NCBI GenBank assembly: GCA_001604405.1
Contig: LVBL01000006.1
Location: 124,001-188,000 of the forward strand
Reading direction: 5' to 3'
Length of the DNA stretch: 64,000 nucleotides
DNA from: Spirochaetales bacterium Spiro_10
GTDB lineage: Bacteria > Spirochaetota > Spirochaetia > Treponematales > Treponemataceae
Below the pieces are notes generated by a model, which saw only the letters and a program-made list of their open reading frames with translations, was not told the origin of the DNA and did no database searches. This document shows positions 1-10,296 of this stretch, piece by piece. The position numbers were made by a program, and so were the translations under genes. The stretch's first letter is position 1. The number at the start of each line of letters is the position of its first letter.

Positions 1-1
1 A

Positions 2-223
2 CGCCTGCGGGAGAACGGCGTCAGGGGAGGCGTCAGTCTGCTCGGGTGCATCAATCCCGAGGAGCCCTCCACGGTCAGTCCCTTTTCATTTTCCGTCAGC
101 CCGTTCGTGAGTTTTCTCGTGTCGGATTACGAACTGGCGCTGACGGCGGTTCTCAAGCCGTTGCATTTTGACGACCCGTCGTCGGCCGGCGAATTACGGT
201 TTCTGCTCAAGGCGGTATACTGA
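2..223 (+). CDS. C-terminal end of a cut-off protein, probably exported beta-barrel or envelope protein
   Basis: Frame 2 is open from the window edge to a TGA at 221-223 and encodes the last 73 residues of a protein whose start lies outside the window. The visible tail alternates hydrophobic and polar residues (for example SPFVSFLVSDYELALTAVLKP) and ends in an aromatic, LLKAVY, as outer-membrane beta-barrel strands often do. The stop codon overlaps the ATG of the next gene (TGATG), so the two are probably translationally coupled and functionally related. The family is not recognised and too little is visible to assign a function. Confidence 0.6.
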   Translation, partial: RLRENGVRGGVSLLGCINPEEPSTVSPFSFSVSPFVSFLVSDYELALTAVLKPLHFDDPSSAGELRFLLKAVY

Positions 224-1101
224 TGGACAAAAAGATGCTTACGGCGTTCATCGCCCTTTTCGCGGTATGCGCGGCGTCCTTTCACGCGGCTGACATCGAG
301 CTTACAACGTCGGCCAGCACCTTCGGCCTGGACGGCGGGGGTTCGTTCGAACCCTTCGGGCCGGGATTCGGATTCGGCGTTTCCGTGACCGACCGCCTGC
401 TCGAGAACCTCGACGCGACGGTATCGTTCAACCGCGACCCGGTCAACGGCAACCTTCTGTCGGCGCGCGCGGCCTATCACACCTCGTTTCTCGTCATCTC
501 GGCCGGACCCTCGTTCGGCGTGCTCAATTCGTCCTCGGACGACGCGGTCTCGAATCTCCTGCAACCCGGTCTCGGCCTCGGCTTCAAGATCGTCCTTCCG
601 GGAGTCGTGGTCGCGACGGTCGATTCCGACTTCGCCTTCCCTCCCGCCGCGACCGGCGCGGGACAGGCCTACCTCCAGCGCGGGGAGGTGTCCGCGGGTT
701 TCTACCTGCCGAACGTGCTGTGCACGCTCAAGGCGAGCCAGCGCAGCGCCGTCGAGACGCTCGCGGGCGGGGCCTCGATACTCCGCAGCACCACCGACTA
801 CGGACTGTATACCGAGGCCTTCCTGAAGGGTTCGCCCTTCAGGATTTCGCTCGACTTCATCTACCGGATCGTGGAATTCCGCGACTCGCTCGTTCCTCTG
901 AACGATCGCTCGTACGGCAACCTCGTTCTCGGCTGCGGCGTTACATGGGCGCCGAAGGACGACCTGTCGTTCTTCCTATCCGGAAACGGGGCGCTGTATA
1001 CCTTCTCGACCGACGATTCCGCCGCGGTCGTCGATTCGTTTCTCTTCGACGTCAGGCTCGGCGTGAGATTCGCGACGAAACCCCTGGCCGGCGCCAAATA
1101 A
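223..1101 (+). CDS. Exported beta-barrel-like protein of unknown function
   Basis: This 292-residue protein starts with a clear Sec signal peptide: MDKK, a hydrophobic stretch to about residue 20, then FHAAD as the likely cleavage site. The remainder is rich in short alternating strands with Gly, Ser and aromatic residues (GFGFGVSVTDRLL, FLVISAGPSFGVL, YGNLVLGCGVTW, FLFDVRLGVRFATKP) and has no internal membrane helix. That is the look of an outer-membrane beta-barrel or similar porin-like fold. It is joined to the preceding partial gene by a 1-bp stop/start overlap and converges on dapL, 27 bp away. No specific family is recognised; the barrel assignment is inference from residue pattern. Confidence 0.7.
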   Translation: MDKKMLTAFIALFAVCAASFHAADIELTTSASTFGLDGGGSFEPFGPGFGFGVSVTDRLLENLDATVSFNRDPVNGNLLSARAAYHTSFLVISAGPSFGVLNSSSDDAVSNLLQPGLGLGFKIVLPGVVVATVDSDFAFPPAATGAGQAYLQRGEVSAGFYLPNVLCTLKASQRSAVETLAGGASILRSTTDYGLYTEAFLKGSPFRISLDFIYRIVEFRDSLVPLNDRSYGNLVLGCGVTWAPKDDLSFFLSGNGALYTFSTDDSAAVVDSFLFDVRLGVRFATKPLAGAK

Positions 1102-1128
1102 GGCCGACGGCCCGCGGGGCATTCCGGG

Positions 1129-2358
1129 TTACAGCGTAAGCTTCGCGAGCCTCGAGCAGGCCTCCAGGACCTGTTCGTGGTGGCCGAACGAGCTGAAGCG
1201 CAGGAAGGATTCGCCGGCGGGGCCGAACCCCGCGCCCGGCGTCGTCACGACGCGGCATTCGTCCAGGATGCGATCGAACATCTCCCAGCTCTTCCTTCCG
1301 GGGAACCGGGCCCACACGTACGGCGCGTTGTCGCCGCCGTATATCTCGACGCCGGCCGCGCGGAAGTTCGGGGCCGAAAGCGCCTCGCGGATCACCGCGG
1401 CGTTCCTCAGATAGTAGTCGGTCAGCTCGCGCGTCTCGGCAAGACCTTCCGCGTCGAGCGACGCCAGGGCCCCTGCCTGTGCGATGTTCGAGGCGCCGTT
1501 GAAGATCGTGGTAACGAGCCTCGCCCAGTCGTTCATGACGGGGGTTCCGTCGGCGAACGCGAGTTCCCGGGGTACGACCGTCCAGCCGCAGCGGACGCCG
1601 GTGAAGCCGATCGGCTTGGAGAAGGAACTGACCTCGATGGCGCATTCGCGCGCGCCGTCGATCTCGTAGATCGAACGCGGCAGTTCTGGGTCGCGGATGA
1701 ACGCCGAATAGGCGGAGTCGAAAACGATGACGGAACCTGTCGCTCGCGCGCGGTCCACGAGGGCCTTCAGCTCGGCCTTCGTCGCGACCGCGCCGGTCGG
1801 GTTGTTGGGCGAGCAGAAATATATAATCGATTTCGGCGGTATCGCGGAAAGGTCGGGGAAAAAACCGTTCTCGGCCGTGCAGGGCATGTAGGAGATTCCC
1901 TCGTAGCCCGAGCCTGAGGCGAGAGCGGGGCCCGCGGCGCCGATCATGACGGAACCGTCGACGTACACGGGATACGCGGGATCCTGCACGGCGACCGCGG
2001 CGTCGGGACCGAACAGGTACTGGATGCGGCCGATGTCGCATTTCGCGCCGTCGGAGACGAACACCTCCTCGGCCGTCACGAGGTCGCCGTAGAGCACCGA
2101 GGCGATCTTTGCCCTGAGCGGGGCAAGTCCCGTCTCGTCGCCATAACCCGAATAACCTTCCTTGGTTCCGAGCTTCGCGACCGAGTCCGAGAGGCCCCGT
2201 ACGACGTGCGGCGTCAGGGGTTCGGTCGTGTTTCCGATCCCGAGGCTGATGATTGAAGCGTCCGGATGCGCCTTCGCGTACGCGGCGCGGCGTTTCGCGA
2301 TCTCCGGGAAGAGGTATCCCGAGGTGAGGTTCGCGAGTCGTGGGTTGCGGTTCAGCAT
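1129..2358 (-). CDS. dapL: LL-diaminopimelate aminotransferase
   Basis: This is a PLP-dependent class I/II aminotransferase that makes LL-2,6-diaminopimelate directly from tetrahydrodipicolinate, for lysine and peptidoglycan. The 409-residue length matches DapL. The start at 2358 gives the family N-terminus MLNRNPRLANLTSGYLFPEI, preceded by an AGGAG site 6 bases upstream. Recognisable features are the GIGNTTEPL glycine loop, SGYGDETGL, DPAYPVY, the substrate-loop CSPNNPTGA, and the PLP lysine K248 in SFSKPIGF. It is the last gene of a minus-strand run ilvD-ilvB-MBOAT-SGNH-dapL, 32 bp after the SGNH gene. DapL is typical of chlamydiae, spirochaetes, plants and some anaerobes, which helps the taxonomic guess. 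Confidence 0.95.
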   Translation of the reverse strand: MLNRNPRLANLTSGYLFPEIAKRRAAYAKAHPDASIISLGIGNTTEPLTPHVVRGLSDSVAKLGTKEGYSGYGDETGLAPLRAKIASVLYGDLVTAEEVFVSDGAKCDIGRIQYLFGPDAAVAVQDPAYPVYVDGSVMIGAAGPALASGSGYEGISYMPCTAENGFFPDLSAIPPKSIIYFCSPNNPTGAVATKAELKALVDRARATGSVIVFDSAYSAFIRDPELPRSIYEIDGARECAIEVSSFSKPIGFTGVRCGWTVVPRELAFADGTPVMNDWARLVTTIFNGASNIAQAGALASLDAEGLAETRELTDYYLRNAAVIREALSAPNFRAAGVEIYGGDNAPYVWARFPGRKSWEMFDRILDECRVVTTPGAGFGPAGESFLRFSSFGHHEQVLEACSRLAKLTL

Positions 2359-2390
2359 GCGTTTCTCCTGATTATCCGGGAGTATAGCAA

Positions 2391-3629
2391 CTATTCGGGA
2401 AGGTGCGCAACAGGAAGCTCGGAAAAGAGGAAATCGCGCGCCATCAGGTCGAAGAGGGCGCGCGTGGCGAGCTGGCCGCCCTCGACCGTGTAGTGCGAGC
2501 CGTCCTCGGACATGACGCGGACGGCGGGCGACTCGCCCAGGGTCAGCGTCTCGGCATAGGGCCGGTCGGGCCCGGGGACGGAGTCCCGCAGGGAAACGCG
2601 GACAAGCGTGTCGGGGCTGTATTCCCCCGCGAGGGAATCGTGAACCGACTCGATATACCGGAGGCTCTCGTCGTACGCCTTGTTCTTGACGAGCGGCATC
2701 CTGAGCCAGTACACGCGCGGCACCTCGGACAGCGCGATGTCGATGATCCGTCTGCACCGCTCCTTGTAGGCCGCCTCCCATTGGGGCGTCCGCTTCTTGA
2801 GGGCCTTCCCGTCGTCTCCCCAGAAATTCTGGTAATCGTTCATGCCGAGCATCATGACGGCCGCGCCGTACCGCTTGGACGCGAGGGTGTCGGCGAGCTT
2901 TGACGGCCAGTCGTAATAATCCGCGCGGATGAAGCCCGAGGAATGGATGGCGAGTACGTCGACCCGTATCGGCGAATCCTTCCCGACGAGTCGCGAGAAT
3001 CCCGAGCCGAGACTGAACACCTGCGAGTCACCGAAGAAGTATACCTCAAGGGGCCGTTCCCGCGAGTAGATGTACGCCCGCTCGAGTTTCCGGTTCCGGT
3101 CGGGACGTACGGCGACGGCGGTGTCGGCGGTTGCGACTGAGCTGGCGATGTCGCCGGTTGCGCTGGCGGTGTCGGCGGTGGCGGTAGTGTCAGTGGTTGC
3201 TGCGTTGTCGGTGGTTGCGGCGGCGGGGGTGTCGGCAGTATCGGTCGCTGCGGCAAGGTCGCCATTCTGAGTCGCCGTACCTTCCGCGGACGGGGGCGGA
3301 AGGCCGGCAGGCGAGTCGGTCGCCGCGCCCGGGGAGGAGCGCTTGTTGAAATAGCGCATGTCCCAGGAGCTATGGCCGGAAAGGCCGGCCGCGTCGACGA
3401 AGCCTTCGCGCAGGGCCGGAACATAGACGTCAAGACCCGCGCGCGAGGCCAGCAGGGAAAGGGACTCGGCCGTCGCCAGGGCGACGGACCGCGCGGAGAG
3501 GTTCTCGACTCGGGAAGCGGGAATCCAGAGGCTCTTGCCGCACAGCAGTACCGCGCAGGCGGCGCAAACCGCGACCGTCGCCATGACATGGTTCGCGCTG
3601 TACGAATCGCCCCTTGATCGGACCATCAT
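2391..3629 (-). CDS. DUF459-like SGNH/GDSL hydrolase, probable O-acetyl transfer partner of the MBOAT protein
   Basis: A 412-residue protein with one N-terminal membrane anchor (about 14-33), a periplasmic linker and a C-terminal SGNH hydrolase domain. Catalytic motifs are visible: G200-D-S-Q (nucleophile Ser202), G262-M-N-D, and the Asp/His pair in D376-G-S-H379. This arrangement resembles the DUF459/PatB/AlgX class that moves acetyl groups onto polysaccharides. Residues about 120-173 are a low-complexity stretch of Ala, Thr and Asp (repeated TADTA/ATTD patterns), probably a flexible tether of variable length. The gene lies 10 bp after the MBOAT gene and shares its operon, so the two probably form a membrane acylation machine. 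The target polymer is not known. Confidence 0.85.
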   Translation of the reverse strand: MMVRSRGDSYSANHVMATVAVCAACAVLLCGKSLWIPASRVENLSARSVALATAESLSLLASRAGLDVYVPALREGFVDAAGLSGHSSWDMRYFNKRSSPGAATDSPAGLPPPSAEGTATQNGDLAAATDTADTPAAATTDNAATTDTTATADTASATGDIASSVATADTAVAVRPDRNRKLERAYIYSRERPLEVYFFGDSQVFSLGSGFSRLVGKDSPIRVDVLAIHSSGFIRADYYDWPSKLADTLASKRYGAAVMMLGMNDYQNFWGDDGKALKKRTPQWEAAYKERCRRIIDIALSEVPRVYWLRMPLVKNKAYDESLRYIESVHDSLAGEYSPDTLVRVSLRDSVPGPDRPYAETLTLGESPAVRVMSEDGSHYTVEGGQLATRALFDLMARDFLFSELPVAHLPE

Positions 3630-3639
3630 TCCCCTCCCC

Positions 3640-5082
3640 CTAAAACTGGAAGTAGATGAACGGGGCGACGCCCGACATCGATACCACGTGAAGCGCGGCC
3701 ATAAAAAGCGCGGCCACGACGCCCTTGAGGACGAACGGGAGGGCGATCCAGGCGGACATGCCCCGGGAACGGACCGAGTCCGGTATCGCGTGCATCCCGA
3801 GGGCGACGACGAGGGTGATGACGACGGCGGGCGTCAGCAGCGTGACCGGCACGCTCACATTCGCGAGCGAGCGGGCCCACAGGGCCACGGCACCGAGCGA
3901 TTCGGCGCGGAACACGATCCAGCTCGCCGTGGCGAAAAGAAAGGTAGCCGCGACCTGCAGCGCCGCCTTCCATCGCACGGAGCTTTTGCGCTCTCCCGAG
4001 CCGAAGGCCCGTTCAAGGGCGAGCGCCACGCCCTGCATCGCGCCCCACACGACGAAGGTCGCCTTGGGCCCGTGCCAGAGGCCGCCGAGCACCATCGTGG
4101 CGACGAGGGCGAACAGCGTGCGGCGGATGCCGAAACGCGAGCCGCCGAAGGAGAAATACAGGTACTCCCGCAGCCAGGACGAGAAGGTTATGTGCCAGCG
4201 CTTCCAGAAGTCGGTGACCGAGAAGGCCGCGTATGGCCTCCTGAAATTCGCCGGCGTCTCGAACCCGAGCAGGAGCGCCACGGCGATCGCCATGTCGCTG
4301 TAGCCGGAGAAATCGGCGTATATGACGGCGGAGTACCCGAAGGCCGCGAGCAATACCTCGGCGGAATGCCGCGAAGCGACGTCGGAAAAAACGGGGTTGA
4401 CGAACAGCGTCGAGAGGAAGTTTGCGATGACCAGTTTCTTGAAAAGCCCGGAACCGAGAAGCGCGAGCGCCCGGGAAAGCTGGATCGGACACGAGCCCGG
4501 CTCTATCCCCGCGGAGGCGGCGCGATCGATACCGGGGAAGAATTCGGCCGCGTGAACGATCGGGCCCGAGGCGATCTGGGGAAAAAAGGAGACGTAGAGC
4601 GCGACGTCGAGAGCGTCCTTCGCCGGCTGCATCTTGCAGAGGTAGACGTCAAAGACGTAGCTCATCGCCTTGAACGTATAGAACGACAGTCCCACCGGCA
4701 ACGCGACCTGGATGACGGGAAGCAAAAACGGCGGTTCCGCTCCCCCGGCCGCGCCGCGCGAGAGAAGCGCGTTTGCCGCAAGCGAGAACGCGCCCCAGTA
4801 CTTGAAGAACGCGAGCACGACAAGGAAGAAGATGACCGACAGCACGAGCAGGGCCTTTCGCCTGAAGTGCTCGCGTTGCGCGCCTATGAGAAACCCGAAA
4901 ACCCAGGCGGCGGCGGTCGACGCGAGCAGCAAAAAGCAAAACCGCCAGTCCCAGAACGCGTAGAAGGCGTAGCTGGCGGCGGTCAGAAACAGGCGGCGGT
5001 CGCGGTTCCGGCGGAAGACATACCAGAACCCGACGAAGACGCAGAGGAAAAAACCGGCGAACTCAAACGTCGGAAAGATCAT
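3640..5082 (-). CDS. MBOAT-family membrane O-acyltransferase (AlgI/PatA/DltB-like)
   Basis: A 480-residue polytopic membrane protein with about ten hydrophobic segments. It carries the hallmark MBOAT motif LGGLWHGPK with the invariant histidine H337, and the upstream consensus FWKRWHITFSSWLREYLYF typical of AlgI-like acyltransferases. Such proteins pass an acyl group, usually acetyl, across the inner membrane for attachment to alginate, peptidoglycan or another surface glycan. It begins 11 bp after ilvB without a strong ribosome site, so translation probably depends on coupling to ilvB. It is followed by an SGNH hydrolase, its usual partner. Placement between ilvB and dapL is unusual. Confidence 0.9.
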   Translation of the reverse strand: MIFPTFEFAGFFLCVFVGFWYVFRRNRDRRLFLTAASYAFYAFWDWRFCFLLLASTAAAWVFGFLIGAQREHFRRKALLVLSVIFFLVVLAFFKYWGAFSLAANALLSRGAAGGAEPPFLLPVIQVALPVGLSFYTFKAMSYVFDVYLCKMQPAKDALDVALYVSFFPQIASGPIVHAAEFFPGIDRAASAGIEPGSCPIQLSRALALLGSGLFKKLVIANFLSTLFVNPVFSDVASRHSAEVLLAAFGYSAVIYADFSGYSDMAIAVALLLGFETPANFRRPYAAFSVTDFWKRWHITFSSWLREYLYFSFGGSRFGIRRTLFALVATMVLGGLWHGPKATFVVWGAMQGVALALERAFGSGERKSSVRWKAALQVAATFLFATASWIVFRAESLGAVALWARSLANVSVPVTLLTPAVVITLVVALGMHAIPDSVRSRGMSAWIALPFVLKGVVAALFMAALHVVSMSGVAPFIYFQF

Positions 5083-5093
5083 CCGCGACAGGA

Positions 5094-6788
5094 TTACGCA
5101 TCGAGAAGCAGTTCGTCAATAGGCTTTCCCGCGGGGACCATCGGGAACACCATCTCGTCTATGTCCATGTAGCAGTCTATCAGGGCCGGCTCGCCCGAGG
5201 CGAGGGCCTCGTCGAAGGCGGCCGCGAACTCGTCCTCGCTCGTGGCCCTGAATCCGCGCACCGCGAAGGCGTCGGCGAGCTTCACGAAATCGGGCGGACG
5301 GTCGAGCGTCGTCTCGGAGTACCGTTTGTCGTAGAACAGTTTTTGCCACTGCCTGACCATGCCGAGCGTCCCGTTGTTCGCGACGATGATGATGATGGGA
5401 AGCTTGTAATGGGAGATCGTCGCGAGCTCGTTGAGGTTCATGCGGAACGAACCGTCGCCCGCGACGTGAACCACCCGCTTGCCGGGACACGCGACTTGCG
5501 CGCCGATGGCGGCTCCCGTCCCGTAGCCCATCGTGCCGAGTCCGCCCGAGGTCAGGAAGGTTCTCGGTTTCGCGAAGGGATAGAACTGCGCCACCCACAT
5601 CTGGTGCTGGCCGACTTCCGTGCTCACGATCGCGTCGTCGCCGACCCGCGAATGCACCGTCTCGAGCACGAACTTTGGATGAAGCGGCGTCTTTTTCGAG
5701 TACATCGAGGGGAGGTGCGTCTTCCATTCGTCGACCTTGTCGTTCCATGCGTCGCGCCCGCGGGCTTCGACCCTGGCGGCGAGTCCGGCGAGTATCTCGC
5801 GTATGTTTCCGTTGAGGCAGGCCTCGGTCCGCACGTTCTTGTTGATCTCCGCGGGATCGATGTCGATCTGCAGGATCTTCGACTCGCGCGCGAATTTCGA
5901 CGGGTCAGAGATGACGCGGTCTGAGAAGCGCGCGCCGATCGCGACGAGGAGGTCGCACTGGTTCGCGGCCGTGTTGGAGGCCTTGGTTCCGTGCATGCCG
6001 ATCATCCCGGTGCATAGTTCGTGACGCGCGGGGATCGCGGTCTTGCCCATGAGACTCACGGCCACGGGGGCGTTCAGCCGTTCGGCGAGGGCGACGAGCT
6101 CCCGCGAGGCGTCGGAAATGACGACGCCGCCGCCCACGTAGAAGAACGGACGCTTCGCCGAGGACAGGAGTTTCGCCGCGCGGTCCATCTCCGCCTCGGT
6201 CGGCACGGGCACCTTCGAGGCGCATCGCTTCACCGCCTCCGAGCGCGCGCACGAGGACACGGCGAGCGGCTCGTATTCGGCCAGCGCCGCGGTCACGTCC
6301 TTCGGGATGTCGATGAGAACGGGTCCCGGCCGGCCGCACCGCGCGATGTCGAAGGCCTCGCGCATGATACCTGCGAGCGAGTTGACGTCGCGGACGATGT
6401 AATTGTGCTTGGTGATCGACATGGTAATACCGGTGATGTCGACTTCCTGGAAGCTGTCCTTGCCGAGAAGGCTCTGCGCCACGTTGCAGGTGATCGCGAC
6501 CAGCGGGACCGAGTCCATGTAGGCCGTTGCGATGCCGGTCACCATGTTGGTGCAACCGGGCCCGCTCGTCGCCATGACGACGCCGACCGTACCCGAGGCC
6601 CGCGCGTAGCCGTCGGCCGCGTGCGTCGCTCCCTGCTCGTGCGCGGTCAGGATGTGCCTGATCCGGTCGGAGTTTTTGTAGAGCTCGTCGTAGATATTGA
6701 GGATCGTCCCTCCGGGATACCCGAAGACGGTGTCCACGCCCTGTTCGGCGAGGCACTCGACAACTATTTTCGCTCCGGTGCATTTCAT
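5094..6788 (-). CDS. ilvB: Acetolactate synthase, large catalytic subunit
   Basis: A thiamine-diphosphate enzyme that condenses two pyruvates, or pyruvate with 2-oxobutyrate, at the entry to valine/leucine and isoleucine synthesis. The protein has 564 residues, the normal size. The start at 6788 gives [13 protein letters not shown] and overlaps the ilvD stop as ATGA. Visible features are the catalytic Glu51 in [18 protein letters not shown], the central FAD/nucleotide-like domain, and the C-terminal ThDP/Mg motif GDGSFRMN with [11 protein letters not shown]. The regulatory small subunit ilvN is not adjacent: it lies at 20279-20773 in a different operon. Confidence 0.96.
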   Translation of the reverse strand: MKCTGAKIVVECLAEQGVDTVFGYPGGTILNIYDELYKNSDRIRHILTAHEQGATHAADGYARASGTVGVVMATSGPGCTNMVTGIATAYMDSVPLVAITCNVAQSLLGKDSFQEVDITGITMSITKHNYIVRDVNSLAGIMREAFDIARCGRPGPVLIDIPKDVTAALAEYEPLAVSSCARSEAVKRCASKVPVPTEAEMDRAAKLLSSAKRPFFYVGGGVVISDASRELVALAERLNAPVAVSLMGKTAIPARHELCTGMIGMHGTKASNTAANQCDLLVAIGARFSDRVISDPSKFARESKILQIDIDPAEINKNVRTEACLNGNIREILAGLAARVEARGRDAWNDKVDEWKTHLPSMYSKKTPLHPKFVLETVHSRVGDDAIVSTEVGQHQMWVAQFYPFAKPRTFLTSGGLGTMGYGTGAAIGAQVACPGKRVVHVAGDGSFRMNLNELATISHYKLPIIIIVANNGTLGMVRQWQKLFYDKRYSETTLDRPPDFVKLADAFAVRGFRATSEDEFAAAFDEALASGEPALIDCYMDIDEMVFPMVPAGKPIDELLLDA

Positions 6789-8446
6789 GTCAGTACGGCT
6801 CCCTTGTCGGCGCTGGTGACCATCCGCGCGTACCGCGCGAGATACCCGGTCTTGATCTTCGGCTCGACCGGCTTCCAGGCGGCGCGCCGGCGGGCGAGTT
6901 CCTCGTCGGAGACCCCGAGGGTCACCGAATAGGCGTTGATGTCTATGGTGATGATGTCGCCTTCCCTCACGAGGGCGATGGGCCCCCCGACCGCGGCCTC
7001 GGGCGAGCAGTGCCCGATGGACGCGCCCCGGGTCGCCCCGGAGAAACGCCCGTCCGTGATGAGCGCTACCTCCTTGTCGAGGCCGCGGCCCGCGAGGGCC
7101 GCCGTGACGGCGAGCATCTCGCGCATGCCGGGACCGCCGCGCGGTCCCTCGTAGCGGATGACGACGACGTCGCCTGACTTGATCTTTCCGGCCTGCAGGG
7201 CGGCGAAGGTGTCCTCCTCGGACTCGAAGACGCGCGCGGGACCGGAGTGCCTCATCATCTCGGGAGCGACGGCGGAGCGCTTGACGACGCAGCCCGAGGG
7301 CGCGAGGTTCCCGAAGAGGACGGCGATGCCGCCGGTCGCGGAATAGGGGTTGTCCGACGGCCTCAGCACGGCCGGATTCCGGTTGACGACGCCCTTGATG
7401 TTTTGCGCGACCGTCTTTCCGGTCACGGTCATGAGCTTGGTATACAGGAGCTTCTTCCGGTCGAGTTCCATGAGCACGGCCTGTATGCCGCCCGCGGCAT
7501 AGAGGTCCTCGATGAAGCTCTCGCCCGCGGGGGCGAGGCGGCAGAGGTTCGGCGTGCGCTCGGATATCTTGTTGATCGTCTTGAGGTCGATCTCGACGCC
7601 GGCCTCGTGCGCGACCGCGGGAAGATGGAGGATTGTGTTCGTGCTGCATCCGAGGGCCATGTCCGCGGTCAGGGCGTTTTCGAAGGCCTGGGGGGTGAGT
7701 ATCTTCCGGGCGGTGACGCCCTTCTTGAGCATCTCCATGACGGCCATGCCGGCTTTCTTGGCGAGCGCGACGCGGGCGCCGTAAGCCGCGGGAATGGTGC
7801 CGTTGCCGGGAAGGCCGATGCCGAGAACCTCGGTGACGCAGTTCATCGAGTTCGCCGTGAACATCCCGGAGCAGGAGCCGCAGCCGGGGCAGGCGCTCTC
7901 CTCCATCGCGTCGAGCTCGCATTGCTTCATCTTGCCGGCGCTCACCGCGCCTACCGCCTCGAACATGTTCGTGAGGGAAAGCCGCTTGTCGCCGTACTTG
8001 CCCGCGAGCATCGGCCCGCCCGAGACGACGACGGTGGGAAGGTCGAGCCGGCCGGCCGCCATGAGCATGCCGGGAACGATCTTGTCGCAATTCGGCACCA
8101 TGACGAGGGCGTCGAAGGCATGGGCGGTGGCGACGCATTCGATCGAGTCGGCGATGAGTTCGCGCGTGACGAGCGAGTATTTCATCCCCTCGTGGCCCAT
8201 GGCGATTCCGTCACACACACCGATAGCGGGGAATTCCATCGGCGTTCCCCCCGCCATCCGGACGCCCGCCTTGACGGCGTCAACGATCGGCTGGAGGTGG
8301 ATGTGGCCGGGAATGATCTCGTTCCGGGAATTGACGATTCCGACTATGGGCCGTTCGAGTTCTTCGTCGGTATAGCCCATGGCCCGAAACAGCGAGCGAT
8401 GCGGCGCACGCTCCACGCCCTTCTTTGTCCTGTCGCTTTTCATCAT
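6785..8446 (-). CDS. ilvD: Dihydroxy-acid dehydratase
   Basis: Fe-S dehydratase that converts 2,3-dihydroxy-3-methylbutanoate or -pentanoate to the 2-oxo acids in valine and isoleucine synthesis. The protein has 553 residues, normal for IlvD. Key elements are [27 protein letters not shown], the cluster cysteine in [30 protein letters not shown], and the C-terminal [11 protein letters not shown]. Two adjacent ATGs (8446 and 8443) follow a strong AGGGGGGAAC purine-rich site, so this gene has a leadered mRNA. It heads the ilvD-ilvB-MBOAT-SGNH-dapL run and is divergent from the XRE regulator, which is the obvious candidate for controlling it. Confidence 0.96.
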   Translation of the reverse strand: MMKSDRTKKGVERAPHRSLFRAMGYTDEELERPIVGIVNSRNEIIPGHIHLQPIVDAVKAGVRMAGGTPMEFPAIGVCDGIAMGHEGMKYSLVTRELIADSIECVATAHAFDALVMVPNCDKIVPGMLMAAGRLDLPTVVVSGGPMLAGKYGDKRLSLTNMFEAVGAVSAGKMKQCELDAMEESACPGCGSCSGMFTANSMNCVTEVLGIGLPGNGTIPAAYGARVALAKKAGMAVMEMLKKGVTARKILTPQAFENALTADMALGCSTNTILHLPAVAHEAGVEIDLKTINKISERTPNLCRLAPAGESFIEDLYAAGGIQAVLMELDRKKLLYTKLMTVTGKTVAQNIKGVVNRNPAVLRPSDNPYSATGGIAVLFGNLAPSGCVVKRSAVAPEMMRHSGPARVFESEEDTFAALQAGKIKSGDVVVIRYEGPRGGPGMREMLAVTAALAGRGLDKEVALITDGRFSGATRGASIGHCSPEAAVGGPIALVREGDIITIDINAYSVTLGVSDEELARRRAAWKPVEPKIKTGYLARYARMVTSADKGAVLT

Positions 8447-8516
8447 GTTCCCCCCTATCCGTACTCCGGCGCGAATATTGCACCATCAGTTCAATCTTAT
8501 ATCTTCCCTTGGGTAT

Positions 8517-8545
8517 TTGCGGCCGACTTAAACCAATAGTTTAAT
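8517..8545 (+). promoter_or_regulatory. Predicted promoter of the XRE regulator gene
   Basis: TTGCGG at 8517-8522, 17 bases, then TTTAAT at 8540-8545 (5 of 6 matches to TATAAT). The -10 ends 10 bases before the ATG at 8556 and no Shine-Dalgarno lies between, so the mRNA would be leaderless or nearly so. The -10 sits inside the 8528-8544 dyad, so a repressor bound there would block initiation. Confidence 0.5.
8528..8544. promoter_or_regulatory. Candidate operator dyad in the ilvD/XRE divergent region
   Basis: TTAAAC-CAATA-GTTTAA is a perfect 6-bp inverted repeat overlapping the predicted -10 of the XRE gene. A related half-region (CCATCAGTTCAAT, 8483-8495) matches CCAATAGTTTAAT (8533-8545) at 10 of 13 positions, exactly 50 bp away and closer to ilvD. 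Two similar sites flanking a divergent region fit autoregulation plus control of ilvD by the XRE protein. This is inference from spacing and symmetry. Confidence 0.45.
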
Positions 8546-8555
8546 GAACGCAAAT

Positions 8556-8885
8556 ATGAGCACCACACCCGACATACCGAGAATCCTGGGGGAACGCCTC
8601 AGATACTTGCGAAAGCGCAACGGCCTTTCCCAACTCGAGCTTTCCGCCAAAACCGGTTTGTCCCACACCTTCATCAACAACATAGAGAACGGCAAAAAAT
8701 GGGTCTCAGCCGAAACCCTGTCCATCCTCTGCGAGGCGCTTCACGCACGCCCCGCGGATTTCTTCTCGGAAACCCGGGCGGAATCGGAAAACGGAGCGTC
8801 CGATTACCGCATCCGGGACTCGCACGCGCGCATGCTACTCGAACTCGACGAGTTCGTGGCACGATACAAAAAGGACCTTACCTAG
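8556..8885 (+). CDS. Small XRE-family (HTH_3) DNA-binding regulator
   Basis: A single-domain regulator of 109 residues from the ATG at 8556. An in-frame ATG at 8544 would add four residues, but it lies inside the operator dyad and the predicted -10, so 8556 is preferred. The Cro/C1-type helix-turn-helix is clear: LGERLRYLRKRNGLSQLELSAKTGLSHTFINNIENGKKWVSAETLSILCEAL. A short acidic, probably helical tail follows and there is no ligand domain. It stands between the divergent ilvD operon and the leuA-cimA-leuB operon, so a role in branched-chain amino acid control is a reasonable inference. The effector is unknown. Confidence 0.88.
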   Translation: MSTTPDIPRILGERLRYLRKRNGLSQLELSAKTGLSHTFINNIENGKKWVSAETLSILCEALHARPADFFSETRAESENGASDYRIRDSHARMLLELDEFVARYKKDLT

Positions 8886-9129
8886 AAACCGAAGCAAAGG
8901 GGGAACCGAATGCGCACGCACTGGTCTACCCGGAACGATCGGCCCGAATCGTTCACCGTCCGCCTGCCCCGCCGGGCAACGCGGACACCCGTTCACTTCC
9001 AGGCCCGTTCGCGCCGCCGCGAGATTCGCGAAGCGGCCGAAGAGGGGTCTTCCGCCGACCGTCTTGCCCTTCCCGGCCAAGACGGCCTCGACGACGGTCA
9101 GGCGGCCCCGGGCGACGGGGACATCCGTC
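8886..9129. other. Intergenic stretch between XRE gene and leuB
   Basis: A GC-rich interval of 244 bases between the stop codons of the convergent XRE and leuB genes. No terminator with a T-run is visible. On the minus strand an open frame just past leuB has a residue pattern reminiscent of a protein (LFGRFANLAAARTGLEVNG, then CPRC) but has no start or ribosome site and I do not recognise it. It may be a decayed gene remnant. Confidence 0.3.
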
Positions 9130-10224
<1,095 letters not shown>

Positions 10225-10259
10225 CGTCATGCTCCTTGTCGCTCCGCTCAGGGAGGCGT

Positions 10260-10296
10260 CTTTAGTTATACTTAAGATAATGTAGTATAACTAAAG
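10260..10296. promoter_or_regulatory. Perfect 13-bp inverted repeat, candidate operator upstream of leuB
   Basis: CTTTAGTTATACT at 10260-10272 is repeated in perfect inverse as AGTATAACTAAAG at 10284-10296, with an 11-bp AT-rich centre. It is AT-rich in a GC-rich genome and has no T-run behind it, so it looks like a protein-binding dyad, not a terminator. It covers the predicted -10 and most of the spacer of the leuB promoter. Confidence 0.65.

Noticed and set aside
3535-5172. Long open frames opposite MBOAT, ilvB, sbcC and other genes
   Set aside because: They are antisense to clear genes in GC-rich DNA, have arginine- and proline-rich nonsense composition and no ribosome sites.
8835-9129. 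Minus-strand coding stretch downstream of leuB
   Set aside because: Residue pattern looks faintly protein-like, but it has no start codon with a ribosome site, overlaps the XRE gene end and matches no family I recognise.
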